Shown one piece after another: positions 1-12,545 of a stretch of 64,000 bases of DNA. The notes under the pieces were generated by a model. That model was given only the letters and a program-made list of their open reading frames with translations, was not told the DNA's origin and did no database searches. Both the position numbers and the translations under genes were made by a program. Source of the DNA: Cyclina sinensis (Eukaryota > Mollusca > Bivalvia > Venerida > Veneridae); assembly GCA_012932295.1 (NCBI GenBank), contig JAAONU010000006.1, positions 34,478,607 to 34,542,606 of the forward strand. Direction: 5' to 3'. Within the stretch, counting starts at the first letter, position 1. Each line of letters opens with the position of its first letter.

Positions 1-60
1 AAATCTTTTACGACATTAAGAACACCTTTTCCATTTCAGATGAAAAATGATCTGACTTAC

Positions 61-332
61 TGGTGCCACCGTAGGCGTCATACATTGCAAGAGTCCAGTC
101 ACCCTGAGGATTCTCTCGCCACGTGTGTACAGACATAAAATTCCAGGTAGTTACTGACGACGAGGAGTCAAGTAGTCTATTCCGAAAGATTCTCGTCAGC
201 GTTCCTTGAGGTGATTGTAGGTAGAATTGTACATCGCCCCTCCATGATGCCCTGAAGCTGATGGTTACGACCACGTGCTCTAAATACTTGATGGGACACT
301 GTGTCTCAGAGAACGTACTCGTTATAGTTGTA
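61..332 (-). CDS. Gene A exon 12: P (Homo B) domain
   Basis: 272 nt. Motifs: [47 protein letters not shown] and DAYGGT before a GTAAGT donor at 60. The RGD, SPxGT and WTL elements are typical of P domains. About 15 of 90 residues differ from gene B, more than in the catalytic exon 8. Confidence 0.94.
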
Positions 333-3300
333 CTTACCGACGACCTTAAAAAAGGGCAGTATTTTTGTCGAGAAATCGATTAGGGTAAATGAAATTGCAA
401 ACAGCACTGCTATATGTTTTTATGCAAATCTTTGTCGAGAAGTCGATTAGGCTAAATGAAATTGCAAACAGCACTGCTATATGTTTTTATGCAAATCAAA
501 AGTTTAACACCGTGTTTTGTCTTCTTTTTTGGTATGAAACAGCCAATTCAGTTAATCAAAGCTTTATGGCACCGCGTAATGGTGGGTTTAAACAGTTCTT
601 AGCTTTTTTGGCTGTCTTGTACATTGTTGCCAAAATCTGTTGAGATTTCTCCCTGGATATGCAAGGACTATAGATCTATAAGTTAAAGCCACTTAAAATG
701 GATCTTACCATGCTTTGAAGCCCTGTGAAATTTTACACAAAACTAATATGAAATTTTGTTGGTTTCACACATAGTTAAACGACTCTTTGCCTGTAATGTA
801 TAGATCTTTGACAAAGACGGCTTTAAAATGTATATCTACATTGATTCCTTTGTGAGATAAGAAGTTATAAATCTAACTTTAGACTAAAATATCACAACCG
901 AAAGCTACACAAGAATGTTTTTGTCTACCTGTATACGGAAATTAGTGAAGAGGTGCAGCTTGTACTTGAAGGAACAGTAGACCAAGATGGCGCATTGTCC
1001 ACCATGGCCTGGGCGTTCATCAGTCCGAATCCAAACCAATGGCTCACTGGAATAAAAAGTCGTCATTACATCTTTTGTAAAAAGAAGACCATTACTTTCT
1101 CTTTTACGCCGACCTTTTTGAAAAGCACATATGTCATAAAAACAATGGTCAAGGCTATTAAAACGGTTATAAACATGACCAAAAATGCAGATAACCAACT
1201 AGCTGAATTGAATCACAGTGGAAAAATGCATAATAGGAAAACTACAGTAAAACAACCTCCCTACACAGTCAGTCAAAAAGTAGAGGAAAAGAAAGTGTTA
1301 AAACAATTATAGATCAGGTGAAAATAGGACACCAACAACAATTAATGAAAATTATAACCCGAGGGGTTACTGTCTTGGAGCGGTCAGTGGCAAAACATTT
1401 GCCACTGGGGATTTAAACCAGGTTCTAGGGTGCACCATCCTCACACCTGCCCCAACAAGGCTGAAATATTAAAAAAGTACGATGCCTCTTAATAACTACA
1501 CTATAAATCCTGAAATTACACTTTTCTTTACAATTTTCCGTCTACCATTTTTGATTTTAAAGGTTGAATAGGCAACATAAATTCTGCTCTATAGGAACTT
1601 TGCACTGGGTCTGAGATAAGAAAGCCTAGTGATAGCCCGTTTCTTCAAATAAGATTTCTTAAGGATGACAGTGAAACAGCTGAAGTGTTTAGTTGCATGT
1701 GGTAGAAATTTCGATGGCGGAAAAAGGATAACGAATGGTACGATTGGTTTAAAACATAATGATGTGTGATAGGAACGTTTGCAAACTGTTGTAAAATTGA
1801 TTTATGTTAGTAATAGAAAAAATATACCTTTTTATGCCCCGAGGGAGGGCATATAGTTTTTTAACTGTCCGTCTGTCAGTCCATCTGTCCGTCATTTCGT
1901 CAGGAAACTTTACAATTGCCCATAACTTCCTTGTAAGTAATTTACTGGATTTACTTCCTACTTGAACTCACCATCTTTTTGGACAAGACCTCCCCACTTA
2001 CATAGCTTTGTATAACGTTGTCCCTTGGATGACCTTGACCTCAAAGGTACAACTGTCAAAAACTTTAAAATTGCCAATTATATCTTTATTAGTTAATGGA
2101 TTTTCTTTCACTCTTGAACAAAACACCTATTTGAACAAGGCCTTCCTACTGATATATATTTATATGACCTGAACCCCAGAATGACATTGAACTTGAAGGT
2201 CCAGTTGTCAAAAATACAAAACATGGGCCACAACTCCCATATTACTAAACAGATTTAGTTCACGTTTGCACACAACAACCCTTTGGGAAAAATCTTCCAA
2301 ATTCATACTTTTTATACCTTGACTCTACATGATCTTGGTCTTGAGGACAAGTGTTTTAAAAAATCTTCTTTTGAAGGATCTACAATTTATATTCATCTGG
2401 TCACATACATTTTTTTACTTGACCCTTAATGACCTTGACCATGAGGCCAAATTGTCAGAAAGAAAACTTCTTTTGAAGGATCTACAATTTATCTTTATCG
2501 AGACTCAACTCAAATGTCAAAGCATCACTTCGGGGGCATTGCAATTCTTAAGTGACAGTTCTTGTTACTATCTGATTTTGATGTATTGTATAGTGATATT
2601 TTTATCTCTAGAATAGCTTTAAATTTATACATTTTCGAGGATTAATACTTCCGGAAGAAAATTGTGTCAGATTATGAAAACGTGTGTTAGAGCTTTTTGA
2701 AGTGTCAAAGGTGGTCTTTAAAGAAAACAAATCAAAAATTTGGGGGTGGGGGCGGGGGAGAGAAAATGCTTTTATCAAAATCAATCAAAGTAAAATCTCA
2801 AAGCCTTTTAAATAATCATTTAGTAGTTTCTGACCTAAGATACATGTATATATGCCACAGTCTGCCTCATTTTTACACACACCTGACCAACGTCATTGCG
2901 TAACTCTTTTAAATCTCCGGCTGTGCTAGATACTTTGCAAAAAGAGTATGTTAATATGTACTGCAATGTACCTTGCTTCCCTGCACCGTTTGAATAGAAA
3001 TCGGCGTCACTATGAAGACCTGAAGTTGTTGAGTACTCCACTATCATATGCTGTATATCTCTCCAGGTAAGTGCTGGACTGAAAATTCAACGTATTGCTT
3101 TTATAATTTTAAGTGCTGTATGTTCAGTATTCTTTTGTGGTGTGTTGACTACAGTAATTTTATGGGATAAAACCACAGTGGCAAATGTTTCCATCTGAAT
3201 ATGCTTTTTTATGAAATAGATTTTAAGTTTGAGTGAACTACTGTCGAATGTAAAACAGTTTCGAGTTCAGATGCATAGTAATTGAATCACAAAGGCCGTA

Positions 3301-6300
3301 GGCTGAGGGAAAAATAACTTCGTATCTTAACAAAATCTATTTTATAAAATATAAAAATAAAAACTATAAAATCTATTTTATAAATAAAGCATATTCAGGT
3401 GATTACGTTTGTCACTGTCGTTTTTACTATATCCAATAAATTTCAGAAAGATTTATTCGACGTTATATCATGAAAACTATAAAATCTATTTCCACTCCGT
3501 TCTTTCAAATCTATTTGTATAAAATGGAATTCTTTGAGTAACCACAGTAAAGCTTTGTAGACCAAAAAAGAAGCTTATTTAGAGAAAAGTTATGCTCAGA
3601 TGACCATACAAACCAGCTGGTAATTCCAAGTTTTGAATGTTCCTATATGATTTATCTTTATAATCCAGTGAGCCTATGGTCGTGTTATATGTATGCGCAT
3701 ATCTATTTTGTAGACATACTTTACAAATAGTTAAACTCAGTTCCTGCCAGTGGAGTTTGCGAAATAGCCTCAAAAAGAATAGTGCTTTATTATACTAAAT
3801 CTAAGGGAACATTCAATGCTATGTACGATCATCTAAATCTTTCATATTTCCATGGCTAGGCGCAGCAGCACTGTAAAGTATCCTTTTTTATTCTGACTTA
3901 TCATGGTATTCGTCTAGCCATCAAAAAGTTGTAAGTAGGCCTTACTTTGCCTGAAGAGTTAACGCAATTATTCCCGAGGCTACTGGGCAAGCCGAAGACG
4001 TCCCTGAGAAGTCGTTTTCACATGTATTTGCTGGCCCCGTTGTCGTCTGTATAACAGAAAATATATCAAAAAAATGTGGAAGCTAGCAGCAGCGTCGTCG
4101 ACAAACTATTAATGTTTTTTTAATATAACCAATAAAGCCATCCCTTAAAAAACGTACTTATAACAGTGTAAAATTTATTATTGTGATTGATCAGCGGTAA
4201 ATCTCGGACACGTGATACATTTTATTTTAGACTTATCAAACAATCGTTTAATGAATTAATAAATAGAGATACATGTCGTACCATTTTACTGAAACTGTGT
4301 TGTAAAAACACTTTCCTCGTGAGCTCACAAATAATTATATCTACATTTTTCTGAGTCTGAATTTACTGTCATGGTGTCATTTGTATTAACAATGAGTGAA
4401 AATAATGTCTTCGGTTCAGGATATGAAATAAATTTAGATTATAATTGACGAAAGGAAAATGTCGTGTTATTTATAGTTCTTAGTTTTTATAACTTAGACA
4501 CAGAAACGGACGCCATATTTTTTATACTGTTGGGAGCCCTATTGAAGACAGTAAGCAAGCCCCCTTATGTTCTAATAAGTAGCAAAAATAGGGCCAAGTA
4601 TATGCTAAGTAATTGCTATTTCTCCATATAATAAGTACTACGAGATAATCAAGTAAATGATAAATGTGGGTAAAAAATAACTTAATAGCTTGCTATTATC
4701 ATGTTTAAGTTATAAAGCACTTCGATCTTATCTGTGAAGGAAGTATAGGCACAGACTGAATTAACAGGAAATTTTGTCTCTACCTTGACAAACGCGGGTG
4801 TTGAAATTGAAGAAGGTTCAACAGGGTTATCATTAAGTTATGTACTTCTTTCATGTTAATTGGCAATCAATTGTTATCTTCATTAATTTTTGATGCACTT
4901 AAATTGTCTCCTTCTTACTCGAAACCAAGTTTTTGTTCGTCTGAATGCAGTTATGACGTATTTTTAGATATAAAGGATCCATATGCGTCTTTATTCAAGT
5001 TAGTAAGACTTGTTTGTCCCGCACCCCGTACATGGCTTACACATAACTGCAAAAATATGCATTTAAGTCATGAGGTCATATGAATGGCTTACGAATTATT
5101 TTTAAATACTAAGGATAGGAATTATTTCTCGTCCTAAGGATCTGAGGTTTATTTTTATTACATTTGTAACATTGCTGCTAGAAACATTTACTAAGATACA
5201 CGTCCAAAAGTAAAAGTTCCAGCTCTGAGATGCAAAAAACAATTTACTCTATGTTACTACACAAATCAACCAAACCCATATTTAGACTGTTGGGAAATTG
5301 TGCTTTCTAAACGCTGCTATCGAATACAGGTATAGTCGTCACAATGTTCAGATATCTTGTATTGGTATAATCTAAATGCGGTAATCTATTTATCTTTTTG
5401 AGTTTATTTTTTGCCGGTACATGTTGTCCATGACCAACGTTTCCTGGAGATTTAGGTATTTTAGGTTATATGGGATAGTGCAAGATATAGAAAGCATCCC
5501 ATTTCAGAGACACCCGTCTTTCTTTTCCATGCTCAGTATATATAAATGATACATGGTACCTCTGCTTAACGCCTCAATCAAAAGAAAACTAGTAATTTAG
5601 TGAAGGGGCGGGGAATCGAACACTTGCTTACAAGTGGAGCGCTTTACTACTGTTCCACGATTTGGCCGCTTAGTGCAGTGAGTTTCTTTGATATTTACAA
5701 TGCGTTCATTTGGGTGATCTCCACTGTATGTCGCTGCCAGAATGGCGCTGCAATGCTCGGAGTACCATGTTGGGGCGGTTGTCTCCGATGCCGCGGCGAT
5801 CGCTATGGTGTAGATACTGTTGGCATATCCATCTGCATTACAATCATCATAGTTAGCCCCACCATTTCCAGAGGCCCATGTGTATATAGCCCCTTTTCCT
5901 CCTCGTCCCTAAAATGTGGCGTGATAAACTTTCAAATACTACATTGCAATTTCAAGAGTGTTCTTCCAGAGTAAAAGGAACATTTGTCAAAACGACTGAT
6001 CCGTCTAAAAAAGATAGGGTGCTGGTTTTTCTATATTTAAGCTTGCATTTAGGGTGAACTGAATTTTGTAAAGAAAATATTTTGGTAAATATCATAAATG
6101 TTTTAAATACAATAAAATGCAGAACCGAATGTCAATCATGGCTACCTGGGAGACACCCGTTTGTAAAGCTTCCTCCTGAATTGCAGATAATTGGAACAAA
6201 GTTTGCCCGTCGTCAATGGGGCCCCAGCTGTTACTATAGATATCAATGTTTGAAAGTTCATGTGTCAGTGCGAGTGCCTCGTCTGATTCTGTAGCTGCAG

Positions 6301-9300
6301 TAGTCTGATCAAGTATTCGGATGGCTGTGGAAAGAAATTTCTGATGATCCGAAATTACTTTACCAGTAAAATAAAAAAAAAATCAAAAGCAAAATAATAA
6401 GCGGATTAATAAATGAAGTTTGTTGTAGTTTATCCACCCAAGTTAGATCAAATCATTTAAATGAAATTTAAGTGCATACAATGGAATCATGAAATGACAT
6501 CCAGGTTTGGCTGTGATACTAGAATCATTCAGACTGTATTTTATCGCAAATAATTTTTTCCATCTCGGCCGGGGGAATTAACAAACAAAATCCTGACCTA
6601 GTAATAGTTGATGTCCAAATATTTCTTTTAATCCACGCCTTAGGGATAGTGCAAATACCTGACTTTGATTCAGAAAAACTACATGAACAACTTACCATGT
6701 TCACTAAAGAAGCGATTATTTCCCTTTTACTTTTAAACCGTTTTATGTGCTTGTTCATTGTGGGACATCCGTGGTTCGGAATGTCTACACACTTTTAGCG
6801 TTTTTGTTGCATGACTTCCCTCTTGAAAACCAAAATTAAACCTTACCTGGGAGCGATGCCTCGTAAGCAACCCCGATAATACAGGCTGTATTTTTGACGG
6901 CACCTACAACACCAGCACAATTTGTACCATGTCTGAAACGCCAGCAGTTGTGAACTAAATACATGTAATTCTGGATATTGGCACGTTTTCATATGCATTT
7001 CATTAAAAAGTTAAGAGTGACAATTACCAATGATATATTCAATAAAATTGTTTTCGTTTAATATTTACTTTGATCCTCAGATAGGAAACAACATGTTATG
7101 TTTAGTCGCAAGTTAGAGTTATGAATAATGCCAATTTCGATGGCAGTATAACACATTGCAAGGTAAAAAGACTGTATAAATATACATTTTTAATAGTCAA
7201 CAAAAAGAAAGCAAACTGACCCATCAGAACTACTCTTATGAGACGGGTCTTGCTGGTCGTAAATATAGTCGTAACTCAGTGCGGAATTCTGAAAGTGAAG
7301 ATTAATTGAAACAAACATTAAATATACAGCATAAATGTAAAAAAAGGTTAAACACAAGTAAAAAGTGTCTAAAGGAACCAGCTGAGCTTGTCCAGAGTTT
7401 GTCCGGAACTGTAACTCACTGGCAAAGCTTTATGCGTAAAGAGGGAAACTTATTCTGAAAACTCGTTGTCTTGAAAAAAACTAAATAACAAATTTTAAAG
7501 CAAGCATTGGCGTGCAAGACACGTTTTTTTTTTTAATTTTAGTTGCATTTAAAATAGACAATATATATAAAATGACAGGTTGTTCATGAAGGAATGCGTA
7601 TAAAATTTGTTTTCTGTAATTCGTTTCTTACTAGAAATCAGAAAAGGTAACCTCTCCAGTAGACTGGCTACCGACGAGATAACCAATAAAACATTTCAGT
7701 AACAACATTTTCTACTACAGAACAAATGTTCAACTCTTCAGCGAATTATCTATCTATTTCGTTAGATTTTTGCAGGAGATAATATGTATTCAAATACATC
7801 ACCAATTTCTTTATGAGCACGTTACACTTACTGTTACTGACGGAAACAGAAAATAAATTTTACAAAATAAATTTTGCGATTGAGGCCAGTTTACTTGTTC
7901 AAAGAAAATGAAATCAGATTTAGGTTTGCTTTTACAATAAAAAATGTAACCTTTATTATACTAGTGTTTTTGGCACGAGAATTACAGAGTTGTTTTTCTT
8001 CTGCAGTCAGTCATTTAAAATAACAACATTATTTCGTCAAATGCAGAATCGAAACATGGATATATGATACGGCGTAGCATCTCAAGAATAAATGGCCGTG
8101 TGAATTAAACATTTTGATTACTTCTTAAGGACAAAATATTGATTTTGTTTGTAATATTTCATCATGAAAAATAAAAACTCTTAAGGAATACATTGGAAAG
8201 GTAAAATAATATGAGTTGTTTTCTAGGCTTACATAATTACTGGCTAGATCCGAGTGATCTGTATCAATGCCATCATCCACTATGGCGATTGTGACGCCAC
8301 TTCCGGTAAAACCTTTGTCCCACGCATTGTACACGTTCATACTGGGGCTTTGGCTGGTTTGCTTTGAATTGAAATTTGAATTGTAATAAAAATTTGGTTA
8401 TCAAACTGAAAATAACAAAAATTATCAGCAGTGATCGATAAATAGCAACTGCACATCAACAATAAAGCGTATATCAATAAAACAGTTTACTTTAAAAAGT
8501 AAGAACAGGAACACTTTTGTTCGATCTTTGTTCCTATCATTTAACATAGACGATGTAATAATTTTCCATATCGGTGCGTTCCAGTAGTGTGAAAAAGGGA
8601 GGTAGAAGTATTTAAAGTTTACATGCATTTAGTGGTGGGAAAACCTATGCGTTAACATTAAATCTCAAACTATGAATTTCGACAAGGGGACATTTTGAAT
8701 GTTACTGTATATAGATCTTGTCCTTTTGCTCTTTGTAACACAAACCTTGCATTGACTGTTTTGATTGAGAACAAAGAAAACCAAAGATTATATCACTAGA
8801 TAGTCTACCCTAAATGATTCATCACAGTTACAACAGTGATGCATTTACGAGCTATTATCGACAGCTTGTTGCAAACATATTGGAATGTATATTTTGTTCA
8901 AGACCAGGTCTACTCGCTTCCTTTACCGTTGTTTTGTTTCACCAAAGTGAAAGGCAGAGATCTTACAGATTACGTATTATTTAAATTCGATCGTTTATTG
9001 TCCATGCGAATATAATTTTTAAAATTCATACATTTACAAACTTCGAAAATGAAGTTTTTTGTCCAACATAAGACGAAGAAGGCCTAACAATATATTTAAT
9101 ATAAACGAAGTATAGCCATTGCATCCTTCAATGGCAAGAGGACAATATTCGCAAGAGAGATAACTCGGTAGACTTCCGTTACTTCTTACTTACAAGGTGC
9201 CACTGGTTTGACCACTGAGCATCGTTGATTGTCACGGCCCGTTTTACTCTGTTCTGAAAATGTAGCTTTTCCGGCCTCAGCTGACAGAACAAGAATTAAA

Positions 9301-11594
9301 CATTTTAGAAAATATTGCAAGTTTCTACTTACATACCTAGTGCTATAAAAGAACGTGTAATTTTAAAATAGGCGTTTTGGACCAAGAAGTTTTTATATAT
9401 ATGATACCGTGTAAATTCTAGAATTTATTCTAATTAATTAGCTCTGTATATCAGAGCCACTTACCTCAGAATGAAATTGTTCTATCTCTTCAAAACTGAC
9501 CGATGGTTTTAACTGAAATTCATAACTGTTCAGTACCTGAAGAATAAAAGCTTGATAACAATATTACTGAACAAAAGCAGCAGCAAAACATTCGAAACTT
9601 TCAAAATTAAAATTGATTCATGAAAATAAGTTTTTATTATATAATTACGGCAAACTTTCTTCGGCAATTTCTCGACTGATATTATTTTGAGATTGAGAAA
9701 AATCTGTTACATCATGTATAAATGGTCTGTACTAGTTTCTAAGTTTGAAATATATCTGTTCTAAAAACGTTAACTTATTTTAAAGGGATGTACAACATAT
9801 GAGTGGAATTTGTAAAAATAACAAAAAAGTTCAGTAGTTTGTCTGCATTTTTAAGTTAACGTGAAGAAAAATCTTCTCTGTTCTGATATTTTGCATGTAT
9901 GCATTATAAGACTGTACTTCTAAGGTGGCCAATATTGCCATGTTGTGCTTTTACCTGGCCCCAAATATGTGTGGGGTAAATATGCAAAAACAAAAAATAG
10001 CAGGGCGCCACATGACAAACATTTACCCGCCAGTGACAAAAACATGTCACTAGTACTTTCGTATTCAAATTCTGACTTTTCGGAACTTTTCACCTCCACG
10101 CGCGAAGGCGAACACACGACAAATCGTCGGTAGCTTGTCGTAATTACCTTTTCGCCTTGCTAGGCTTAAAGGGGCTGGCCTGCGGATGTCAAAAAAGAAA
10201 GTTTTCTTGTATTATAAATTTCTTGTAATATTTATGACTTATGCTTAAAAACTAACTAACTGACAAAAAATAATTAAGATAATTACATTATAAATTGATT
10301 TTTTTTCCTTTCATAGTGCTATACCGTAACGCGACGGTACATGTATAACTATATTGTATAACATTTAAAGTAAATAGTTGTAATTCCGCATGTAGCGATA
10401 GTGGTGACAGTTAAAGCGTTGGAAATATTTTGTTTACATGAGGGTCCAGAGTTCAAATCAGGCTGGAGTGAATATATTTTTTCTTTTATTTTGACTATTA
10501 TAATCAGTTTTGAAGTAAAATATCATGTTGTTATATTCTCACGGCATCTAGATATTTAATTCTTGTAAAAATTATTTTTATACCAAATCTGGAGTACAGC
10601 CTCTTTAACTTGATGGAGTAGCTATCTATTGCCTTTTGGTTTTCGACCGCCACCTGAGAATGGTAAAGCTACTCCGTCGCAATTTTGCGAAAATGCAAAG
10701 GCGAAAATGTGAAAAAAATCACTTTTTGCTTCGGCATGGCGAAGGAAAAACAAGAAATGTCAAAGTTTGAGGCAAAATTGCGACAGACATTTTCGTGGTA
10801 CTGGCGTTTAGGTATTGTCGCATAGTGTCTGTCGTGTTTTGTTCTTTTTTCCTTTCAAATGCCGAGGTTAAAACACGACAAATTAGTTTTTTTTCCAGCT
10901 AGCTAGGCGAAAATAAGAAACGGCAGATATCGGCTTCGATTATACTTAAGATTGATTTAGTTGATTTATAAATGAAGATGATTAACATTTATATAAGGTA
11001 TCAGCACTGGTTATGAGCTTTCCTGTTAAACAGCTAAAGACTTAAACCATACAAACATTTATCTTTTGCCATTTTTATGATGACAAAATTTTTTTTCCGT
11101 TTTGACGGGGATGCCTTATTTAGTTATGACCCATATATCACTTCAAGCATTAATTTTGTCAATTTTTTACAAAGATTACAAACCTTATATTCAATAGAAA
11201 TGCACCAAATTTATTATATATACGTATTTGTAATGTGATCTACAAGTAGTAAACCATATCGCTTCCAAATACTAAGAGATTTTAACAAAACAAATATCTT
11301 TTTCAAGAAAAGTAAATGAATTAAAACATGAAATAAAAAAAGGGTTAATCAAACAAAAATAAATAAAAATCTGTAGAGTAGTTTGAAGAGAAAACTATAT
11401 CTAAATAATGTAAAATATGTCAATGAATGTACCTGTCTACGATATATAAGGCCTAAATTTTCCACTTTATCTTTCACTTCTTCTGCTGTTCCGTTGAAGC
11501 GGATCAAAATCCTGTCATTTGTTTCATTAAAGGCTAAGATCATTCCTTCCAAACTCAGCAGGGCAAAGACAACTACGATAAGTCCGACCTGCAT
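61..11594 (-). CDS. Gene A: furin/kexin-type proprotein convertase, 3' end outside window
   Basis: Twelve coding exons are visible: 11433-11594, 9465-9536, 9194-9280, 8233-8361, 7221-7288, 6847-6932, 6146-6324, 5699-5908, 3946-4046, 2972-3078, 929-1046 and 61-332. All join in frame (1591 nt, about 530 residues) with GT donors and AG acceptors, and intron phases 0,0,0,0,2,1,0,0,2,1,2,1. The order is signal peptide, prodomain ending RVKR, S8 catalytic domain ([27 protein letters not shown]) and P domain with RGD. Enzymes of this family cut precursors at paired basic residues in the secretory pathway. The exons corresponding to the end of the P domain and the transmembrane tail of gene B should lie beyond position 1. 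Paralogue of gene B upstream. The family assignment is firm; substrate and exact orthology are not known. Confidence 0.93.
333..928 (-). other. Gene A intron 11 with a 67-bp tandem duplication
   Basis: Non-coding. A segment starting TTTGTCGAGAAATCGATTAG is repeated once with 67-bp period (about 364-498); copies differ at only a few bases. The rest resembles gene B intron 11. Confidence 0.8.
929..1046 (-). CDS. Gene A exon 11: catalytic/P-domain linker
   Basis: 118 nt starting [20 protein letters not shown] and ending SLISVYS across the junction. FGFGLxNAxAMV matches the last helix of the catalytic domain. A longer open frame on the plus strand here is only its antisense. Confidence 0.92.
1833..2539. 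mobile_element. Foldback/MITE-like dispersed repeat in gene A intron 10
   Basis: It begins TATGCCCCGAGGGAGGGCAT, itself a hairpin, and ends CTTCGGGGGCAT, giving short inverted ends. Inside are GTCCGTCTGTC repeats and several TGACCTTGACC blocks separated by 150-200 bp. The element is absent from the matching intron of gene B, so it probably inserted after the duplication. No coding capacity. Confidence 0.6.
2972..3078 (-). CDS. Gene A exon 10: end of catalytic domain
   Basis: 107 nt coding [20 protein letters not shown] and then [16 protein letters not shown]. NPxLTWRDxQH is a family hallmark that follows the Ser helix. Confidence 0.94.
3946..4046 (-). CDS. Gene A exon 9: catalytic Ser exon
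   Basis: 101 nt coding [20 protein letters not shown] and [13 protein letters not shown], ending in phase 2. Ser after SGT is the expected nucleophile. Acceptor ATACAG, donor GTAAGG. Confidence 0.95.
5598..5670 (-). repeat. tRNA-derived SINE head in gene A intron 8
   Basis: Read on the minus strand it has an A-box-like segment and the B-box-like GTGTTCGATTCCCCG. It starts 29 bp after exon 8, exactly as its counterpart in gene B does, so it predates the gene duplication. Confidence 0.65.
5699..5908 (-). CDS. Gene A exon 8: oxyanion-hole Asn exon
   Basis: 70 codons from [17 protein letters not shown] to HPNERI. Asn of SGNGG is the family's oxyanion-hole residue. It differs from the gene B exon at 13 nucleotides, 12 of them synonymous, so the coding frame is under selection. 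Confidence 0.96.
6146..6324 (-). CDS. Gene A exon 7: substrate-pocket region
   Basis: 179 nt starting [20 protein letters not shown] and containing [13 protein letters not shown], matching the SxSWGPxDDG segment of proprotein convertases. It ends LQTGVSQ in phase 0. Confidence 0.94.
6847..6932 (-). CDS. Gene A exon 6: catalytic His exon
   Basis: 86 nt. [20 protein letters not shown] carries the S8 histidine motif HGTxCAG; the exon ends YEASLPG across the junction. Acceptor TTTCAG, donor GTAAGG. Confidence 0.95.
7221..7288 (-). CDS. Gene A exon 5: catalytic domain
   Basis: 68 nt coding [18 protein letters not shown] and SSSDG, ending in phase 2 before GTCAGT. It corresponds to the Asp-rich loop between the Asp and His motifs. 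Gene B has an exon of the same length at 53828-53895. Confidence 0.9.
8233..8361 (-). CDS. Gene A exon 4: catalytic Asp exon
   Basis: 43 codons, phase 0 at both ends. The core [16 protein letters not shown] is the S8 aspartate motif; the first Asp of DDG is the catalytic residue by family analogy. The exon ends ASNY before the GTAAGC donor. Confidence 0.95.
9194..9280 (-). CDS. Gene A exon 3: prodomain cleavage site and start of mature enzyme
   Basis: 29 codons. It contains QNRVKR followed by [19 protein letters not shown] fits the R-X-K-R autocleavage site of furin-family prodomains, and [10 protein letters not shown] matches the usual start of the catalytic domain. Confidence 0.92.
9465..9536 (-). 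CDS. Gene A exon 2: prodomain
   Basis: 72 nt, 24 codons beginning VLNSYEFQL and ending FHSE, with CAG acceptor and GAG/GTAAGT donor. Supported by the same-length exon of gene B at 59542-59613. Confidence 0.88.
9537..11432 (-). other. Gene A intron 1, repeat-rich
   Basis: About 1.9 kb without exons. It holds a tRNA-like stretch (10385-10478) and a block at about 9930-10920 rich in CGAAAA and ACACGACAAA motifs, with a related block in gene B intron 1 (about 60290-60790). No open frame of interest. Confidence 0.6.
10385..10478 (+). repeat. tRNA-like SINE fragment
   Basis: AGCGATAGTGGTGACAG resembles an A box and GAGTTCAAATCAGGC a B box, spaced as in tRNA-derived SINEs. No matching acceptor stem was seen, so a functional tRNA is unlikely. 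Confidence 0.45.
11433..11594 (-). CDS. Gene A exon 1: signal peptide and start of prodomain
   Basis: 54 codons starting ATG at 11594. A hydrophobic run (GLIVVVFALLSL) followed by GMILAF is a typical signal peptide. Two N-glycosylation sequons follow (NET, NGT). The exon ends RRQ with donor CAG/GTAC, phase 0. The equivalent exon of gene B has 53 codons and a diverged leader. Confidence 0.88.
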
Positions 11595-12302
11595 CTCTGC
11601 TTCAACTTACAGATTTATTTTATAGAAACAAAAAAAGTTCTTGATTTCTTGGTCTATTCTATTTTCGGTAATGTTTTTTAAAAATAAAAAAAACAATCAG
11701 AATAACAATATATATTACTGTCACAATATTTAGAAATAATTATTTCTTCTGGAAGAATTCTTCATAAAGTTTTTGTTGCGTTTTTCTCATTTTCTTTGTT
11801 TTCTAATCAATAAACTAAATAATAAATTAATTTTACAAAATAACTATTTAACTGAAGCGAAATTCTCGATAGCTTCTTGATTATTTTTACTTTACGTTCC
11901 TACTAACCCGAAAACTAGTATGCCAGCAATGTCAAAGTTAGGACAGTCCTAAACGAATAAGATTATTAAGCATTGTATTTGGGGTTTTTTGTGGTCTATA
12001 AGTAGCATTGATTACTATCAATACTTAAGAACACCCAAGCAAATGCTTACTGTCAAAATCAAACTAAGGGGAAAAGAGGTCATACTGTATTAGTTTTATG
12101 AATTTTTGTATGAATTTAAAAAAAAATAGTCAACGTTTATACATAAAACTAATATATAAACAAAACATTAAGAGAAAAAATATGCTGAATTAAAAAAGAA
12201 TTATATTGCTAATAAGCGTATTTTTTGCCTTATTTGTTATTTTGTTGGTGTTGTTGTTGTTGTGGGGGTTGCTTTTGTTGTTGTCGTTTATCCCTGTCCT
12301 CT

Positions 12303-12545
12303 GAGTGTGTGTGTGTTTATTTATTATTGAGTTTTACACCATTCAAGCTTCAATGTCATTTTGGGCGGACAGTTTCCATTAATAAGAACGGTCAGTACAA
12401 GACTCTTATTCCCCGTTAGAAACTGCCAATTTTAATACTTAATGGTAAAGGTTGGTAGCGGGGCTCGAACCCATGACCATCAATCGAGAATAGATTACGT
12501 GATTTGAAGTCTGCGACTTAAGCACTCGACCTTACAGACGTGTTC
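12303..12545 (-). repeat. tRNA-derived SINE
   Basis: Minus-strand head carries A-box-like GTAAGGTCGAGTGC and B-box GGGTTCGAGCCCC (12450-12545). A body with CGGGGAATAAGAG follows, and the copy ends in an AC-rich simple repeat, the usual SINE layout. Confidence 0.65.

Noticed and set aside
953..1312. 119-codon plus-strand frame
   Set aside because: Its left half is antisense to gene A exon 11; nothing supports it independently.
5600..5974. 124-codon plus-strand frame resembling one at 34367-34735
   Set aside because: Both are antisense to exon 8 of the convertase genes; the similarity comes from the conserved coding strand.
11622..11635. TATAAAATAAATC as the TATA box of gene A
   Set aside because: It lies under 40 bp from the start codon, leaving almost no 5' UTR, and is not conserved in gene B.
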